Position numbers and translations under genes: made by a program | Part shown: in pieces, positions 35,392 through 47,162 of the stretch | Layout: every line of letters begins with the position of its first letter | Numbering within the stretch: position 1 is the first letter of the stretch | Origin: Clarkia xantiana subsp. parviflora | Lineage: Eukaryota > Streptophyta > Magnoliopsida > Myrtales > Onagraceae | Direction of reading: 5' to 3' | DNA: 64,000 bases | Assembly: GCA_036873135.1 (NCBI GenBank) | Contig: JAPTYO010000003.1 | Coordinates: forward strand, 20,918,001 to 20,982,000 | Notes under the pieces: generated by a model | The model's input: only the letters and a program-made list of their open reading frames with translations | Database searches by the model: none | What the model was told of the DNA's origin: nothing

Positions 35392-36165
35392 TTTAAGAGT
35401 TTTCTGTTTTTTTTATTTGCTTTCTTAGTTTGTGTTTTTCGGAATATTGGCTAGTGCCGTGGTCTTGGTTATGGTCGGTCTATGAGAAACATGCATAGTT
35501 TTTGTTTATCCATCAAATTTGGATTGCATATGCATATATCTTGAAAAGCTTCGATGGATCAATAATATTCCAAGGTTATCGCAACGAAGTTATGAAATGC
35601 ATGTTACAAGTTCATTTCGGTAGGAGTAGGACCACCAAGGCAACTAACATAGTCTTTTAGAAAACAAGCACAATTGAACAAGTTCAATGAAAGTGGTCGG
35701 ATCGGAAATTAACAAATTCAACAGAATTTTGAATTATCTGTCCTTTTTTACAATCCCTCAGTCAATATTCATTTTACTTGTATTTAGTAAAATAATATTA
35801 TTTAATAATGTAATTTTTTTTTGTTGTATTTAAATCACAAAATTGTCATTTGCGTCATAACGTTTATACACATTTAGAATCAGAACTCTTGAATTAATTT
35901 GAAACTTTAGAATTGTCGTTTTTATCAATGTCATTATAAATTTAAATAATCAACAACAATAATATTTCTTTAGATTTGCACAAACACTTCATATAAAAAA
36001 ACGTAATTTTCCATCTTGGTTACGAGGTGATTACATTTTGGTAACCAAAACGTAATTAACTTTCCAAATTACGTTTTATTATTCCAAAATGTAATTAACG
36101 TTTCTAATAACATAGTAACCAACGCGTAAACCAAAACGTCTAATTAACCTTCCAAATAACGTGCT
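35392..36165. other. 3' flank and AT-rich repeat DNA
   Basis: The first ~150 bp are the likely HSP90 3' UTR. From 36000 onward the sequence repeats GGTAACCAAAACGTAATTAAC in both orientations with CCTTCCAAATAAC, probably a decayed inverted-repeat element. It continues on the far side of the element at 36174-36585. Confidence 0.5.
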
Positions 36166-36173
36166 TAAATTAA

Positions 36174-36585
36174 TTAGGGTGGCAACGGGTATGAACCCGG
36201 CGGGCCCATCCCGATTTTTTCCATGAACCAACGGGGCATCCGCAGCATATCGTATTGAACTTAACGGTCGGGGTTAAGGTTGTAGGATGATGCTACCTAC
36301 ATTTAATATAGAAATTATGGATTAACATATTATAATAGAAATAACATGAATTTGGTAATTAATGATTTGTACTTATATTTATTTTTATAATTTAAATCTC
36401 ATAATTTGCATTTAAAATTAATTTGAGTGAATAAAAAAAATTGAAACACTAGACTCCTTACGGGTCAAAGCACCGTGTATAATTTTTTTATAATCCCAAC
36501 CCGATAGTCGGGTTTAGTTGGAGCGGTAATGGAAGTCGGGTTTAGTCTTGCGTAGCGGGGCGGATTTGCCAAACCCGCCCGCCTA
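36174..36585. mobile_element. hAT-like non-autonomous element
   Basis: Flanked by the 8-bp direct repeat TAAATTAA (36166-36173 and 36586-36593). The ends TTAGGGTGGCAACGGG and CCCGCCCGCCTA are only weakly inverted. The interior is AT-rich with CCCG/CGGG-rich blocks near both ends, as in the element at 50982. Confidence 0.45.
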
Positions 36586-36818
36586 TAAATTAACCTTCCA
36601 AATAAACATTTTGGTAACCAAAAAAAAAAAAAAAACTTCCAAATAATAGTCCGGGTCCGACAAATGTCCGAAAGTCGACTCTATTCCAATTTGCTGTCCA
36701 ACATTAACCAGTAAACCACTGATCTGATCCGCTCCGGCGAGTCCATCTGTCGGCCGCCGTCGAGACCACCGCCGAAAGCAGCTCTCCGTGACTTTTCCAA
36801 TGTTCTCATAAATAAGAC

Positions 36819-39800
36819 ATGGTTACCCAGAGGAAGACAAAAAATCGATCAACCAGGTCTCGCTCCGAAAACATCAATACCGTCGCTGCTTCCATGGCCG
36901 TGCCTCAGCGATCCAGCATCAATTACCGACCGCTGCTATTCTTAGTTCCAGTTCCCGCCGTCTTCCTCTTCGTTCTTCTCCTGAGCACTTCCTCGAATTG
37001 GTCCAGCGACTTCGGGGTCTCTAATGGCGGATCGCCTTCTGTTTATTCCATTGAAGTGGTAAACGAATTTCCTCACGATCCTAGAGCCTTCACTCAGGTA
37101 AACAGCATTTCCTTCTAATGGTGGATATTGGAAAATTTGTTTTCTCTTCAAGCCGATGCTAGAATTCGGCAAATTGCGATTACATAATACATACAGTAGA
37201 TTCTATTAAGATTTGAGCTCTTGAATTTGAACAGAATTTTGAAATGAATATGTAAACCCTAGAAACTCCTTCAAACTAATACAGATCATTCATCTATGTA
37301 CTGGAAATTGGAATAGGCCATTGCATGAGCATAATCTCTGCTTCTTTTGGTAGAGCCAGTGTAAAAAGCAAAACCCTCCAGGCTCCACCACCCATAGCTC
37401 GTCACTCCTGGAAGCCTCTGTTATTTTCAGCATTTGTGTTTGCTCTCTATTGTTAGCAGCCTATGTGTTTTCATGCAATACATTATATGACTGAAATAGA
37501 AGTTTCTAACTAATAAACTAGAGGTGGCAGTATTGTGTCTGGCTTCATATCTGTATTAGAATGTGGTATTAGTTCATACTGCAGGCATTTATTGTGTGTA
37601 TATGATATACAACCCTCTTCCTACTTGTTCCTTACAAGGTTCATATTCCTTGATCCTGACCGAAACAAGTTGCCATTAAGTTTGGTAATTGTTTTTGAAA
37701 AGAAAAAAGCATGGTACGAAGATTTATACAATTGGTTTAGATTTGTGTTGATAATTAGAGAGATCTGATTTTTTGTTTGGGATTTTGTATAATTACTTTA
37801 GTCAAAAGTGTTTAGTAACTCAAGCATGCTTTGTTGATGTCAGGGGCTTCTCTATTTCGAGAATGATACCTTATATGAGTCGACAGGGCTATACGGTCAG
37901 GTGAATTTGCTATTGACCCATTCCATTTATCATTTCTCCTCACCGTGGTTGTTTATATGTGCTCATCTCTGAACATCGGTTTCTACTTGTTCTATAGTCA
38001 TCAGTTCGAAAAGTTGCTCTTCGCACTGGGAAGGTAATGATCTATGTCATTTCTCTAGGTGCTTGATGATCTCTATTTGTTTCTGTTCAGCTTATGTATG
38101 GGAAAGACTGATGTTAATAAGTTTTCTTTGTATAGTATGTTAAATGGCTAATATTGCTTGGTTATGGTGCTGCAGGTTGAGGTACGGAAGAAGATGGATG
38201 GTTCGTTTTTTGGGGAGGGCTTGACTCTTCTAGGTGACAAGTAAGAAAATATGTAGTCTTTTGATCATCACATTCCCGTCTTGTGTATATGTCATCTATT
38301 TGGAAACTTGAAAGGAACTCAGTAGGAATGCTAATAATTGTATTTTCTTATGTTCTTGTGTAGGCTGTTTCAAGTAACTTGGTTGAAGAATGTTGGTTTC
38401 GTATATGATCGGAATAATCTAAGCAATGTTTGTGCTTCACCTTGTTACTGCATAGATTTTTACATGACATAGTAATTGTTTTGTTGGTCAAAAAAATACA
38501 CAGAGAAACTCTACTTAGTAAATTCCGTACTTTCAAGCTGTGAATATCCAAACACATTGATATTTCTTTTTTTAGATACCCTTTTGCATATTCTTATGTG
38601 TTTCCATTTAATTTACCTCCCCATGTATCGCGTAGACGATTTTTGAATAATTGATTTAACTTTGAGTTCTTCGTTTTGCCTTGCAGTTCGAACAGTTCAA
38701 TCACGAGATGAAGGATGGTTGGGGATTGGCAACTGATGGCAAAATCCTACTCGGAAGTGATGGAAGTTCAACATTGTATCACATTGATCCTCAGACATAC
38801 AAAGGTCTGTCACTAACTATCGTAAATATAGCTCTTTTATTCTCTCAGATCAAGCTAAGTAAATTAATAAACCACTGCAGCAACGAGAAAACATATTGTA
38901 AAATACAAAGGCAACGAAGTTCACAACCTTAATGAGCTCGAGTATATTAACGGTGAAGTTTGGGCAAATGTTTATCAGGTACTGCTTCATTAATCATTCT
39001 TATTGTTCGGCACCTTAACCCGATATATTTGCATGTAATTTCTCGGGAATATGACCGGTTCCATTGTTCTATTCCCAAACTAACTACAGTCCGTTATATG
39101 TGTTAATGGCTTATAATCTGCAGACTGACTGCATTGCAAGAATCTCACCTTCAGATGGCAATGTGCTCAGCTGGATTCTCCTGCATAAATTAAGGTTTTA
39201 CCTTCTTCTATTCACTTAATTCTTCTTGGAAAATTCTCTGTTTCTAATTCAAAATCGTTTATTTAATCGTAATGTTGCATTATTTCAGGGAAGGACTATT
39301 AGCATCTGGAAGACGCGTAAGTTCATATCATGAAAGATTAGTATCGAGTTTAGAACATATTTTCTGTTTCATTAGTCCATATTCATCATTAATGAGATGT
39401 TTATCGATTTTAGGACGCGTTTTCTTCATCATAACATCTTGATCTTACCAGGGACTCGATGTTTTGAATGGCATTGCATGGGATGCTGAAGGAAAGCGAC
39501 TTTTCGGTAATCTCAATCATCTGATATGCTACTTGCAGAGAAAATTCTTGCATAGTGTTGGTTTTTACACCTAGCCAATTAAAAACTGCCAAGTGTCTTT
39601 ACGGTTTTAGTAAAAATCTACAATATAGTGTGGTACTCGGCATAATTCTATTGGCTTGGTGTTAATTCCAAGCTTATGCGGTCCTAGTTCGGTTTTGTTG
39701 CCTTAAATCTGTCAATTTGATTGTGTGATTTTACTTGCAGTGACAGGAAAGCTTTGGCCTAAATTGTATGAGATCAAGCTCCATCCAGTGGAGGAGACGA

Positions 39801-39862
39801 TAAACGAAAGATCTATTATAGAGGTGTGTATGCGCGACCCGTTCAACTTTGGCAACCCATAG
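36819..39862 (+). CDS. QC: Glutaminyl-peptide cyclotransferase (plant type)
   Basis: It converts N-terminal glutamine of peptides and proteins to pyroglutamate in the secretory pathway. Exons: 36819-37097, 37844-37900, 37998-38033, 38176-38240, 38364-38427, 38687-38804, 38881-38978, 39124-39194, 39289-39316, 39452-39506 and 39741-39862; 330 residues, all phases closing. The N-terminus is basic, then one hydrophobic segment (about 38-56) acts as signal anchor or signal peptide. The beta-propeller region begins FPHDPRAFTQGL and includes FFGEGLTLL (about 135-143), DGWGLATDGK and GIAWD, hallmarks of the plant/bacterial QC fold, which is unrelated to animal QC. Length matches Arabidopsis QC. The start at 36819 is the first ATG; another Met occurs at residue 26. 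The unusual GTTTGT donor after exon 5 is the only weak splice site. Confidence 0.92.
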
Positions 39863-40919
39863 AATTTTGATATTTAGAGTTAGAAGACATGGTAAATTGT
39901 TGCAGAGTAGAATATGCTGCTGATGTATGGTAAATTCTATTATTACCCCATATGTATTTTATTCACTTGTCATCCAAGTCAAGTTTGAAAATAAAAGTTT
40001 GCTTTCTTACGGACCAAGTCACTAGACCATTTTATAGAAAACTTTGAAGTTTATAGCATTTACTTTCTTAGGAGGATTATTTCTCCATAGTCTAGCTTGC
40101 ACTAAAGAGTAAATATATTTTTATTACAAGATTATTTTTGCAATTTTAGTCCGGAAGCTTTAAGGTTAATGATGATGTCTTCAGTGGAATTTGCATTTAG
40201 TTCGCTCCTGATAATATAACTCGGTTTACCAATTGGTCCAACCGAACTAAATTTACTTTCTATTTTTTTTAAGGGAAAATTGAAAGAAGCTAGCGCAACA
40301 GCCGTGTTAATTATCCTAATTAATGTTTTTAGAGAAAAAACTCTGAAAACATGGTTAATATTATTAACATCCTTACTACAAATTTGGTAAATATGATATG
40401 ATGAAAACCCTTGGGTAGCAAATTTACTCTTGAATTCAAGACAAATAAAGTAATGATGAATTATGGGTGTAAATGTATCTTTTCCAAATTAGGTTCCAAC
40501 CTGAATTCGCAAAGAGGTTATTACCAATATTATCTGGATCAGATCGGACCGAACCGACTAGGGCTCGGTTCAAGTTCAACTGGTCAGACCCAGTCGGACC
40601 ACGGTTCACCTACATATTGACATTTTGTAGCCTAGCCCAATTATTCAATGTTACCAGAACCGGATTTGACCCCGAACCGACTAGGTGTTCTATTTACAGT
40701 TTGACCGATCGGACCCAATCTGATTGGCGGTTCACCTATTACCCTACATATTAATAAGTTGTAGCTTAGCCATTTAACTCAACAAAGAAGCCGCTCTAAA
40801 CGATAATAAATATAGATTTTAAACTCATCAAATCATTTACTTCAGTACAATATCAAACAAGAGCTATTGATTAAAGATGAAAAAAAATCAAGACATCCTC
40901 TCCATTGTTGCGATTTTGT
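39863..40919. other. Intergenic region between convergent genes
   Basis: 3' flanks of the QC and GH28 genes, which converge. Around 40530-40740 a stretch of GACCGAACCGACT-type text on both strands resembles the C/G-rich interiors of the hAT-like elements, but no terminal repeats were resolved. Confidence 0.5.
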
Positions 40920-43804
40920 TTAGTGGCTCGGGGCGACACAAGTACGGAGACGAAGATCCTCGATCGGAAGCCGATCGGTCGGGAATTTGCACTCAACGCC
41001 CGTCTTCTCCGGAAGCAACCCACACGGATCCGGGCTCACATTACTAGTGACACCCTCAATGTCGGTACAATTCCACACCGGTTTTATCGTCTTTTTCGCG
41101 AGCCCAATTGTGACATTCGACAAACACACACCCTTAAACCGATCCCCGTCAATCCCTGCTAGTTGCCCCGCCATAGTCGCGTTATCCGCCACCATGTCGA
41201 GGTAATTAATGTTCTCAATTACGGGGAGTGCCTTCGGGTCCCACCCTGGGTCAGGGTGCGACCCGTAGTCCCCCGTCATCCAGAACACGTACTTCATCGT
41301 CTTCATGACAAAGTTTTTGGCGAATATGTCCTTGACGAACCCGCCCCGGCCCACGGCGGTCTTGATCCGGATCGCTGACTGGGTGTCGATCGCGACGAAC
41401 CCGTCTGCTCGGACATCACTGATGCCTCCCGACATCTCGCTGCCGAGGGCAATGCCGGCGCTGTCGGGGGAGATACATGTGAAGTCTCTGATGATGACGT
41501 GTTGGGTCGGGATACCGACCTTGATCCCGTACTGGTCCCACCCACTCTTGATCGCGATGCAATCGTCGCCTGAGACGACGTATGACTTCTCAATCAACAC
41601 GTGCGTGCACGAGTCTGCAAAAGTAACATTTTTGCACTTAATTTTTATAAAAATAAAAAATAAAAATAAGTCCAAAACCAATTTCAGTCCCGTACAAAAT
41701 CGGTTCTAAAGAAATATACTAAAAGTTCTGAGCGGTTTAGTCTTTGTAGATATGATATGTTTGAACCAATATTATTGAACCACGGTTCCAAACGGTTCGA
41801 TTACGGACCCGATCCGATCCGGACGAACTTGTTTTTTCCCCAAACCTCATAAACTACAACCGGTAAAATCGGGGGTTTTAAAGATTAAAATTAATTCTAA
41901 AGTTTTTGGACTTAATAATTCTAAATCTAAGATTTAAATCGCAGATAAACATAATTATAATATTTAATAATATATATAAACATTTTCGTTACTTGTTATT
42001 TTAAATTACTGTTATATTTTTTACCTTTATATATTGTAATTAAAAAACAAGAATTTTCCTAAAATATGTACCTGGGTTGATTCCATCAGTATTGGGAACA
42101 TCGACTGGTGCAATAATAGTAAGCCCCGATACCAAAACAAAGCTGCAATCGAAATAAAAATATTTTAAATACCCGAATTTTGACAAATTTTACGAAAAAT
42201 TAAGTAAAAGAACCTGCTATAGACGGGATGAACATTCCATGAAGGTGAATCGATCAATGTTAGGTTAGAAATCTGAATGTGGTCCGAGTACATGATCTCG
42301 ATAATGTACGGTCGGGTCTTGTCGAGTTTTCCGGCTTTGAACTTCTTCCACCACGTCGAACCCTGCCCATTAATCGTGCCATTGTTTCCTAACAAAAAGT
42401 AAATGAGACATATCGAGATATTTATTAATAAATTTGTCCTGAAAAAAACTATCAACTTAAAAAAATATATATATATCAAACTTTGAATTATTTTTTTTAC
42501 ATGTACTTTATTGTAAAATAGATAAAGTTATCGAAACTTTTATCTACTTTATAAAAGAACCGGTTCGGCCAGATCAGTTTGGAAAGTAACTGTTAGAACT
42601 TAGAATCGGTTCGGCTTTTTATGTTAGGCTAAGTTTGGGTCAATTTTTGGTATTTTTTGGCAACTAATTCTTTGGTAATTAAGTCACCCTAATTTTAATA
42701 AAACAAAGAATTTCTATAGAAAGATTAATTAATTTAAGTACCGGTGATTACGACGTCGGTTAGGTTCGTGCCCCAAATAAGACTTGCAAAGCGACCGCCG
42801 GGAGCATCCCTTCCTCTGCCGTAAGAAGGCAATACCTTAATCGACGGGTACTCGGATTCTTCCTATAATAATATAATGACACATTATTTATTTTTTTATT
42901 TTTTGGCCAAATGACACATTAATTAAGATTGGTTTAATTTAGACTTTATAAAGAAATTAAAAAAAAAGGAATATTTATATATCATTTTTGGAACATATAA
43001 TAGAATATAACTCATTAAAAAAATTGAAATTTAATTCATCAAATTATCGGATTTATAAACTTGTTGTTTGCACTGCTCTAATAAAAATAGCGTGACAAGA
43101 CTAGTACTTTTATATATGATTAAAAAAAAAACTTCTAAATACTTACCGGATTGACCGAACCCTATAATAAGGGTTAAATTTAAATATTGGTGTAAATAAC
43201 AAGCAAAGAAAATATGTTCGGTTGGATTTTAAATACTGATAAATTTGCAGCAGTTGAATTAGAAGATAGAATAAATAATATTTTTTAAGTAAGATCTGAA
43301 TCAATAAACGGATATTAATATGTACTTTATATAACAATTATAAATTCGATTATATTATATTATAGCCAAACCAAAGAAAAAACATGCTGAATTTACAACC
43401 TTTGGGTTTTGATATTATGAAGAATATAACTTATAATTTATATATATATATGATGATTATACCTGAGATCCAAGGATGATAGCATCCTTATCTAGGTAAA
43501 GCGTGAAGTGACTGGTGAGGTTGAAGCTTCCGGTCAGCCACTTCCCCGCAGGAACAAATAGCTGGGCCCCACCGTCGCCGGCGACCTTGCTGAGATTCGC
43601 AACGGCGTCGTTGAATGCCTTCGTGTTAGAAGTCTTGCCGTCTCCGACACCTCCAAAGTCGGCGATCGAAGCGCTGTGCTTCCGGCAGCTTATCGCCGCG
43701 TAATAACTTTCACTCGCCGATTCTACATGGCGAGATTCTGCAGTTCCGACCGCCGCCGCGAGCGCCGCCGCGAGGAAGATCACCTTAAACGGCAGTTACG
43801 CTGT

Positions 43805-43846
<42 letters not shown>

Positions 43847-43892
43847 TTCTGATACAGAAACTTACGTTGGAGAGAAAAAGATGGAGCTTCAT
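40920..43892 (-). CDS. Polygalacturonase-like GH28 glycosidase, secreted
   Basis: Predicted cell-wall pectin hydrolase. Exons: 43892-43866, 43783-43463, 42862-42742, 42388-42214, 42142-42072 and 41614-40920; 469 residues. A 27-nt first exon joins to GTG ATC TTC to give a clear signal peptide (MKLHLFLSNVIFLAAALAAA). Then FGGVGDGKTSNTKAF opens the right-handed beta-helix. Catalytic motifs are NTDGINP (232-238), GDDCIA (254-259) and RIK (321-323). The usual third motif, GHG, is replaced by GIALGSEMSGG (292-302), as in the clade of 'probable polygalacturonases' with an unverified substrate. Without that His, exo- versus endo-activity cannot be predicted. The first intron contains a GA microsatellite. 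The GTG at 43783 is not a start but the second exon's first codon. Confidence 0.9.
43808..43845. repeat. (GA)n microsatellite in first GH28 intron
   Basis: About 19 GA units, which read as a CT-rich tract just upstream of the acceptor on the coding (minus) strand. Confidence 0.9.
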
Positions 43893-44364
43893 GTTTTTGA
43901 TTTTGTGTTTGTGTGTAATTTGACAAATGTTAATTAATTTATAGAGAACTAATTATTTATAAATGTAATTTTGCCAACGCAATAGGATAGGATTAATTAA
44001 CTGTTAATTTATTTTTGGGCCAAAACTGTTAATTCAATATATAGAAATGATCGATAAAAAAATATATATGGAAATGATATATATAGTAGATAATAATTTG
44101 TTGTAGATATAGATTAATTTCCTTATATAGATCTAGCACGTATATTTGATGAATTTATATATATATAATCCATATTTATTACTTTTTTTTATTTATTTGT
44201 TTCCTAATAACTAATAAGTGTCACGAGAGTTGCGAGGGAAGAATGGTCAAAATGCATGGCGTAACTCTCTTATTCTTCTGTATGTTAATATATATTATTA
44301 CTCACTTATGATAGTTATTCTATAATATTATTGGCCCATATTTTATGTGTAAAATTATATTTTA

Positions 44365-44395
44365 CTAGGCGTTGCCTCACGCATTATGTGGGGTG
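44365..44395 (-). mobile_element. Helitron-like 3' terminus
   Basis: On the minus strand a stem (CCCCACATAATGCGTGAGG) is followed by CAACGCCTAG and then T, matching a Helitron hairpin plus CTRR end. No matching 5' end was found, so only this terminus is called. Confidence 0.4.
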
Positions 44396-44989
44396 ACATT
44401 TTTGGGTGATATTTTCCCCCCTAATAAAAAATAGTTAGTAGTGGTGACTATATAGGCTCATCTCGCTATATAATATTCGAGTTTTCCTATTTATGGTTTG
44501 AGTTTTTTCCGATCATATTTAGCGAGTAATTAGGCACGCACTGACTTCGTCAATGTAGCACACCAACAGCCTAGTATAATTAAGAGGCCGCTCCGTGCCC
44601 ATTAGGTAATATAGCAAACAACGGTTAATATTTATTCTTTGAAGGTATGTAATCGAATCCAAATGAATATCATAAAAGTTCTACATCATATAAATTGAGT
44701 TCTTATACTATTCATTTGTATAGTCACATTTTTATGTGTTTGCTGGTTGAAAAATACTTTGTTACACCTAATTTTTTTTTTGTTCCAATAACTTAGATCA
44801 CAATTGGTATGAAAATTTGCGATTTATGTGTAAACTATATTGTTATTTAAACAATTACCACCGTCTGCAAAGCACTTATAGGATCAGCTTAAGCTTTTAC
44901 CCTTGAGATCAAAAAATCTTTTACCCTTAAAGTTTGGTAGCAATTTGATTATCCCTTACTACTTTTGTCCTTTGGTAGATTTTTTTTTT

Positions 44990-46458
44990 AATACATTGTT
45001 TAGTTACTTATGTTTGCATAATGTGATCAAATGATTACTTTTGTTTTTTGACGTGATAGTTTGGTTACTTACGTTTCAATACGTGATTAAATGGTTCAAA
45101 CGTGTTACGTTTAGTCATATATGTTTGACCCAACATTTTTACCCTTAGAATTTTTTTTGGATTAAGGGTCCTTTTGGTACCACATGTTTGCACAAATTAC
45201 ACTGTGCATACCTTTAGTATTTTTTTTTGTACCGAATTAGTACCATATATTTCCAAACCTTACTGTTTTGGTACTTCTGTTACCATTCCGTAAAAAACAG
45301 CCGTTAAATGGCATGTGCCATGCACGTGAGCAGCCCAAAACTTTCAATTTTGTTACAATTTAGTCCATCTAATACATCCCTAACTTTTATTTTGTTCAAT
45401 TTAGTCCTACAATTTCAAAACTAAACCATTTTCCCAAATTGACCTAGCTGGACCTAGCCCTAGGCTAGGTCCGGCTAGGTCAATTGGGACCTAGCCCCAA
45501 TTGAGTTAAATTGGGACCTAGCCCCAATTGAGTTAAATTGGGGCTAGGTCCCAATTGACCTAGCCAGACCTAGCCTAGGGCTAGGTCCGACCCTGGGTCA
45601 GGGTCGCCTGGGTCCGGTGACCCTGACCCAGGTCGGACCTAGCCCATGGCTAGGTCCGGCTAGGTCAATTTGGGAAAATGGTTTGGTTTTGAAATTTTAG
45701 GACTAAATTGAACAAAATAAAAGTTAGGGATGTATTAGATGAACTAAATTGTAACAAAATTGAAAGTTTTGGGCTGCTCATGTGCATGGCACATGCCATT
45801 TAACGACCGTTTTTGACGGAATGGTAACGGAAGTACCAAAACAGTAAGGTTTGGAAACATATGGTACCAATTCGGTACAAAAAAATACTAATGGTATGAA
45901 CAGTGTAATTTTTGTAAACATGTGGTACCAAAAGGACCCTAAACCTTTTTTTTTTCATAAATGTCTAAGAATACTAAGTAGAAAACAATAGAGAATTTCA
46001 CATCTTAAAGCTCTAAGATTGATCAGAACTCTTTAGTATTAAAATTGAAGATTGATCAGAACTTTTAGTATTACAATTCAAAGATGGGTGTACGTATACA
46101 TGTACGTATGTGACTATACACATACAAAACTCAGCAATCAAATTCCCCAACTTCGAGATCGGAAAAAACTTAATTTTTTTTTTTCATTTGTTAAAATTGA
46201 AAACTAGATTCGAATCTGGCGATCAGTTTTGAAACAAAAAAATGAAAAATATAAAAATATGAAAAACTAAATAAAATTGACGAAGAAGTCGATAAATAAC
46301 ATGGAGAACATGATAAAGATTGAATATAGAAAGGGTATTTTGGACATTTTATCAAAATGCAACCAAATTGTCACATTTACAAACATAGATAACTAAAAAG
46401 TACACGTTTGAACCAAACAATCACATTGTAAAACGTAAGTAACCAAACGATGTATTAA
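44990..46458. mobile_element. Outer inverted-repeat element hosting a foldback
   Basis: The left end contains AATACATTGTTTAGTTACTTA and the right end the inverted counterpart TAAGTAACCAAACGATGTATT (each diverged). The arms extend about 120 bp with GTGATTAAATGGTTCAAACGTG-type text matched at the right by its inverse. Target duplications are unclear because of T-rich flanks. Confidence 0.45.
45166..45939. mobile_element. Foldback element with ~300-bp inverted arms, copy 2
   Basis: It starts GGGTCCTTTTGGTACC and ends GGTACCAAAAGGACCC, flanked by TAA on both sides (45163-45165 and 45940-45942). It is strongly similar to 22524-23338 along its length. The 3-bp TAA flank suggests a PIF/Harbinger-type target duplication, but the length of the arms is atypical. 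Confidence 0.75.
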
Positions 46459-47162
46459 CCCTCTTTTTTTTAATATGTTACGAACTTATACATTTTTAAT
46501 GCACTCATTAGTTGCCTATTAAATAGCACGTGCTTTACACGTAATTTACCTTCTTATTTTTATTTTTCATTTAAACCTCTTTAATACAACTCTAACTTTT
46601 TTAAAAAAAAATTAATCTTAAATTTTTTAAAATCAAACCATTAAATTGGTATACCTAAGTCCGGGCTAGGTCAATTGAAACCTAATCAAATTGGGTCTGA
46701 TTATGATACAATGGTTTTATGTGGAAAATCTTGTTTCACCCTACACAGACAAACAAAAGAGTCGTTCGTATCAATCAATAGTGTGAAAAGAATAGCCAAA
46801 TTACAGCTCGTATTATCTTGTCTTGACAAGTTATAATTGAAATGGACTGGCTGTTTCACTTGTTAAAACCTCACTTAGCCTAAACCAAACCAAACATATA
46901 CTTAGAGAACTTCTTAAAGCTGCAGGAGATGGATATTAAGATTAAGGCAATCATATGAACATGCAGTTTTGAGATACACAGACAGGCTTCAGAGTCGTTT
47001 GTATCTATCAGAAATGTGAAAGAACAGCCACGTTATAGCTCGTGTAATCGTGTCTTGGTAAGTTATAATTGAAATGAACTGTCATTTTCACTTGGTAAAC
47101 CTATAATTCACTTACCCTAAACCAAACCTAACCAAACACATACTTTGAAAACTTTTAGAAAG

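Larger units (their letters stand above)
43893..47153. other. Intergenic repeat-rich DNA
   Basis: No gene is seen. It holds a Helitron-like 3' end at 44365, an outer inverted repeat at about 44990-46458 and a nested foldback element at 45166-45939. Around 46730-47110 are two diverged direct copies of a stretch containing ACACAGACA...AGAGTCGT.TCGTATC. A related piece follows the Pack-MULE at 48300. Confidence 0.5.

Noticed and set aside
41163..41709. Plus-strand ORFs over the GH28 last exon
   Set aside because: Antisense shadows of a GC-rich coding exon; no independent signals.
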